Shown: in pieces, positions 59,899 to 64,000 of the stretch | Position numbering within the stretch: the stretch's first letter is position 1 | How the letters are laid out: every line of letters begins with the position of its first letter | Source of the DNA: Epithemia pelagica | Taxonomy: Eukaryota > Bacillariophyta > Bacillariophyceae > Surirellales > Surirellaceae | Reading direction: 5' to 3' | Length of the DNA stretch: 64,000 bases | NCBI GenBank assembly: GCA_946965045.2 | Contig: OX337237.1 | Location: 2,542,001 to 2,606,000 of the forward strand | Notes under the pieces: model-generated | Databases searched by the model: none | Told to the model about the DNA's origin: nothing | The model's input: only the letters and a program-made list of their open reading frames with translations | Made by a program: the position numbers and the translations under genes

Positions 59899-61572
59899 TT
59901 AGAGCTCTGGTCCAGATTCCAAAGCACCAATACTCTCGAGAAATTCCACCACGGGAGAGTCGCTTCCGTGTTCTTGTTTGGCCCACCAAAGCGAGGTCCC
60001 ACCTCTAGAACCAGTGGTAATGTTCGGGTCAGCACCATTCTCAATCAAGTATTTGATTGCTTCCAAATGCCCACCACGAGTTGCTTCATGCAAGGGAGTC
60101 CAGCCGTTCACGTCCTGCTTGTTGACAACCTTTTTGTCCTTGCCGACATGCCTCTTGAGGGCATCCACGTCCCCTTCTTGAGCGGCTTTGTGTGCGTCGG
60201 TGGATCCCGTGGTAAAGGAAGTCTTGCGATGTTGTGTCGATGCAAAGCCTTCCGGATGACTCCTCTTCCAGCGCGAGGCTTCCGGTGAGTTTTCCACAAT
60301 GTAAGGAGGCAGTCCGTTGTTTGCATGCTCATGACCGGCTTGTAAGTTCGCAAAAGAGTCACGATAGGCCTGGTCAACATCGTGTTCGGCATCCAGTCCC
60401 ATATTGTGACGCAGTGAATGCCCCGTTGGTTCAAAGTGAATAAAGATATTGGCCATGTAACGGCCCTTGAGAGGGAAGGGACGACCGTGTAGAACGGAAT
60501 GGCTTTCGTACAAAACCATATCACCAGGCTCCATCGTGACATTGTACGCTTTCCCATCATGACCAATCACTTCCAGTGGCCATGGTTCATCGACATCTTG
60601 AGCAACATTGAGAATGGCCGAGGAAACGAGGGGCATGCGATCTACATGAGTGGCCAAAATAGCGCCTGGTCCATAAATTCGAACACCATAGAGACTGCAT
60701 TGCGTCAATTCCTGACCAGTCCATGCTCCAATTGTGTCACGAGCGGCAGTCCAAATTTCTTGCTTCAATCGAGAACCACCACCACGCAACTTTCGATCTT
60801 CTACCGAAACCATGTAGGTGGGAGATTCCCAATTGTTTCTGTAGTCCAGAGAATGTCTGCGTAAGAAAAAGCACCCAAACAATGTCGCAAAACCAGACAT
60901 TTCCATCCTCTCTTTGAAGAGTTCGGATAGGATACCGATCCACTACTACTTACGTGTAGGTGTTCCCAACGCCCCATTGTTCCAGTTGTCGGTTGTCCTT
61001 ATTGGCATCCCAAAATTCTTTGACCAATTTCCACACTTTTTCCGGTGCACGAATCTTTTTGAATCCAAGATGAGTGTAATTCTAAAATCAAAACATCCAA
61101 TCCACATTCCGTGAGGGCCGCCCATTTCCATTGCGCACAACAAGGATTTCGCGCAAAGAATATAAATCTCTCACACTGAGGTCGATCGTACCTGCATACT
61201 TTGCGGTTGTCGAAGGGACATGGCAACCCGGTCACGTTCTGTCGACCAGCATCGACCCGTCTGTTTGCCTTTTTTGGCATAATGATTTTCACAGCCTTCC
61301 ATAAAGGCGTCGTAAAAGGCTTGTCGGTCTCCCAACGGTTGCACCGCCATGTCTCTATACTCGCGAGGAACCGAAAGGGATCGATCGCGATTGTGAGGCA
61401 ACCATTCGAAATTGGTAGACACTTTGCTGTAATGCATGGGAAAGGAGACATCCACTCCATATTCGAGACGAGGATGCGGTTCGTGATGGCCATGGTCCTC
61501 CTCGGTCGACCCGAGAGCATCGGACAATTTTCCAAACAAAAGAAACAATGAAAAGAGCGTCTTGAAAGCCAT
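59899..61572 (-). CDS. Prolyl-4-hydroxylase-like 2-oxoglutarate/Fe(II) dioxygenase with ankyrin repeats, copy 1
   Basis: Exons are 61572-61192, 61081-60954 and 60838-59899; the GT-AG introns are 110 and 115 bp. The protein is 482 aa. A signal peptide (MAFKTLFSLFLLFGKLSDAL) suggests the secretory pathway. A conserved N-terminal region (LEYGVDVSFPMHYSKVSTNF, NYTHLGFKKIRAPEKVWKLV) precedes the dioxygenase domain: YGVRIYGPGAILATHVDRMP has the HxD iron ligands, and LYESHSVLHGRPFPLKGRYM has the distal His with the 2-oxoglutarate-binding Lys. The C-terminus has two to three ankyrin repeats (VNGWTPLHEATRGGHLEAIK, YLIENGADPNITTGSRGG). P4H enzymes hydroxylate prolyl residues in secreted proteins. Fusion to ankyrin repeats is unusual for the animal enzyme. 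The tandem neighbour at 62135 has the same domains but different introns. Confidence 0.85.
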
Positions 61573-62134
61573 CCTTGCGTTTCTTTGACCTAGAACCTTG
61601 CCGTTCTCAATCAATGCGACAGTGAAGTGTCTTTGATGTCTATAGAGAACGACTACAACCCCAAACCAACACAGTCAACAACGCAAAAGACAAAAGACTG
61701 CAAACGTTGGGAACAAAAGCGCAAGACCAGGAGGGCCGTTCGTGATTCGTGCGAGGAATGACCAGTTTTTTCCTCCAGATTTATGCCAGTGCGACGTTAG
61801 GCGATGAGGCAATTGTAAGAAGTGCAGCGACATAATTTTTTGTAATTGCCCTGACTGAAACAATGCCTTTTATGCAATTGCCTCAACACTACCGCCCGAC
61901 CGACCTTCTCATTGAGGACTGCTGGGTTCGCATTTGCGGTCCGTCATTTTTCCTTGTTTGGGCATGTGGAATGTGGAAGCTGGAATGACAGTGACGGTTG
62001 ACGAAAAGCGGACCAATGGCTCTGTGGTACGCTAAAGAACTGTAAGCTTTGCATCTACCTAGTCTAGGTAGACATGTTAAAAGTATAAAACACTTGCTCC
62101 TGTTGATTGTGTATATATGGTCCCCTCATTTCGA
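61573..62134. other. Spacer between the tandem prolyl-hydroxylase genes
   Basis: About 560 bp with no frame of note. It should contain the promoter of copy 1 and the 3' UTR of copy 2. Confidence 0.5.
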
Positions 62135-64000
62135 CTAGAGTTCTGCGGGGGAGGGTTCAAACATTTTGGCATTGTAGTCCTTCAAGACACGGACCAGGGC
62201 TTCGTAATCGAGCGATTTTCCCCGAGGATGATATTCATTGACGTAGTACAAGGGCGATCCTCCATCTGCCTTGGCTCCCGTTCGGGCATTGGCATCGGCC
62301 CCCCGATCCAACAAGAGTCGGACCACTTGGACATCGCCCAACCGTACCGCTTCATGGAGTGGCGTCCATCCATTGACATCTCGCACATTGACCAGACTAC
62401 TGTCCTTTTCCAAAATGGCTTCCAATTGCTTCAGTTCTCCTTGACCCGCCAATCGGTGGGCTTCGGTAGACCCCGTTTCAAAGTGATTCCCCGACATGAG
62501 TTTGTGTCCATAGGGATGATCGGCCCTCCAAATACTTTCGGCCGGGCTTCCCGGAAGGAGGTAGGGAGGCAAATCTCCATCGTACTTGATTTGACCATGC
62601 ACTGGGCCAATGGGTTCAAAATGAATAAAGATATTGGCCATGAATCGTCCCTTCAAGGGAAATGGCCGACCGTGCAAGACGGAATGACTCTCGTACAAGA
62701 CCATGTCACCTGGAAGCATCGTCACATTGTGGGCCTTACCATCGTGACCAATCACTTCCAACGGCCTGGACATGAAAGAAAAATGACGCATAGTTCATAA
62801 AGGGGGTCAGAGGTGAGGGTCCTTGTCATGTTCCCATTTCTTGATATCTCATTGTATTTTCAACGCACCATGGTTCATCGACGTCTTGATCCACATTGAT
62901 AATAGCCGATGACACTACAAAAGGATAAAAAGCGAGCAGCAGGACCAGAAATAGACAGAGACAAAAAAGGTTGAGAGTGATCGAAACATGCACAACAAGA
63001 ACAAGAACGACCAGACGACGTACCCAGTGGCAATCGGTCCACATGGGTGGCCAAGACGGATCCTTCGTGATAGATTCGTACTCCGTACAAACTGCATTCG
63101 ACGAGTTTTTGGCCCGTCCATTCTTGAATGGTATCCCGAGCGGCATTCCATACGTGTTGTTTCAACACATAACCACCTCCTTCCAATCGGCTATCTTCAA
63201 TCGATACCATGGTCGACGGAGCCTCCCAATGCTACGAAACAACATAAAACGATAAAAACAACCCAGGCAGGATCATTTCCATTCGTCAGAACCAAACATG
63301 GAAAGAACCAATGCACTCAACACTACGAGGCTACCTTTTTACACCACCTCCCATCCGACAGACGAGTCGGGGACGCGTCAACGTTCCACACTTACATTGG
63401 TATAAATATTGGCCTTGGCCCATTGTTCCGGTTGGCCCTTGTCTTTGTTGAGTTCCCAAAATTCTCGAATCAACTGAAAGACATGATCCGGTGCTCGAAT
63501 TTTGGTAAATCCCAGGGTGGTGTAATTCATCATGGATTGCGGTTGTCGCAAGGACATGTCGACTCGTTCTCGTTCATTGGCGGCACATCGACCTTCCGAG
63601 AACTTGTTGTAACACCCTTGCATGTACTGGTTGTGAAACTCTTGTCGATCCCCCAAGGGTTGTACCACCATGTCTTGATAGTCTTCCGGTACGGACGCGG
63701 AAGGATCGGAATGATGGGGCAACCAGGCAAAGTTGGTACTCACATTGCCATGATGCATGGGAAAGGACTGTATACGCAGCACACCATCATCATTACGTCC
63801 AGAAAGGAATACAAAGGTGTGGAGAAATCAGAGCGCGTTCAACACATGAATTAGAGTGGAATGCCACACAAAAAGATGAACAAACCACAGGAGAGTGTCG
63901 TCGTCATCGATACCCCACCACGCTGCACGTACCACATCGACACCATATTCCAATGGCTTGTCTTCTTGTGCCGCCACACCTGCTAGTAGTTGACCCAAGA
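62135..64000 (-). CDS. Prolyl-4-hydroxylase-like/ankyrin protein, copy 2 (5' end outside window)
   Basis: Exons read from the right edge: from before 64000 to about 63933, then 63767-63396, 63231-63024, 62914-62869 and 62765-62135. Introns are about 165, 164, 109 and 103 bp, all GT-AG and frame-preserving. The visible N-terminus is AAQEDKPLEYGVDV; the signal peptide must lie further right. The same blocks as in copy 1 appear: SFPMHHGNVSTNFAWLPHH, NYTTLGFTKIRAPDHVFQLI, YGVRIYHEGSVLATHVDRLP (HxD) and LYESHSVLHGRPFPLKGRFM (distal His and Lys). Two ankyrin repeats follow (NGWTPLHEAVRLGDVQVVRL, LLDRGADANARTGAKADGG). Exon 4 is only 46 nt. Copy 2 has introns at VDV/SFP, within PL/V/SS and within EPW where copy 1 is continuous, and lacks copy 1's intron at SMQ/NYT. 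Confidence 0.85.

Overview
The window looks like nuclear DNA of a pennate diatom of the Seminavis/Phaeodactylum kind. The evidence is: (i) several genes begin with a signal peptide followed directly by Phe, as in diatom plastid-targeting presequences; (ii) introns are short (about 70-165 bp) and GT-AG; (iii) a Ty1/copia element has the DNQST protease and HIDD reverse transcriptase boxes I know from diatom elements; (iv) there is a heat-shock-factor gene of the type expanded in diatoms; and (v) genes are dense on both strands. No search could be run, so the genus is inference.

Layout. 1-3.1 kb holds the 5' part of a four-exon gene (minus strand, running off the left edge) that I read as a Crypton-like tyrosine recombinase with N-terminal SUMO-interaction motifs; beside it lies a 208-bp nested palindrome. 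3.1-8.6 kb is a rearranged block. A sulfotransferase C-terminal fragment facing a HAD phosphatase occurs twice; the HAD gene is decayed in copy 1 and intact and probably plastid-targeted in copy 2. A frameshifted coiled-coil/HNH-like gene lies between them. 8825-14907 is a complete, young copia element (LTRs 210/211 identical, target duplication CACAT). It has an additional 5' ORF, a pol frame that ends inside the 3' LTR, and a primer-binding site complementary to the element's own predicted RNA 5' end. It split the shared promoter of the HAD gene and a leucine-rich-repeat (LRR) gene.

15-30.8 kb carries the secretory LRR protein, a large MATE transporter whose tail is four exon-encoded repeats, an RWD/DUF1115 protein followed by a degenerate array derived from its own 5' flank, and a second LRR protein. 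30.8-40.1 kb is bounded by two inverted copies of a kelch gene, enclosing a saccharopine-dehydrogenase-like gene and a DUF1995 gene (both plastid-type presequences) and a CID-domain RNA polymerase II regulator. 40.5-50.3 kb has a membrane histidine phosphatase, the ribosome-biogenesis factor ESF1, a heat-shock-factor-like protein and an Mrs2/CorA-type Mg2+ transporter.

50.7-64 kb has a tandem pair of trimethylguanosine-synthase-like genes (one frameshifted), two overlapping basic low-complexity ORFs, a two-exon plastid-type protein of unknown function, a small unknown gene, and a tandem pair of prolyl-4-hydroxylase/ankyrin fusion genes with different intron sets. The second runs off the right edge. 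There is no operon logic. The recurring theme is local duplication (tandem, inverted, exon-level and microsatellite) together with mobile DNA.
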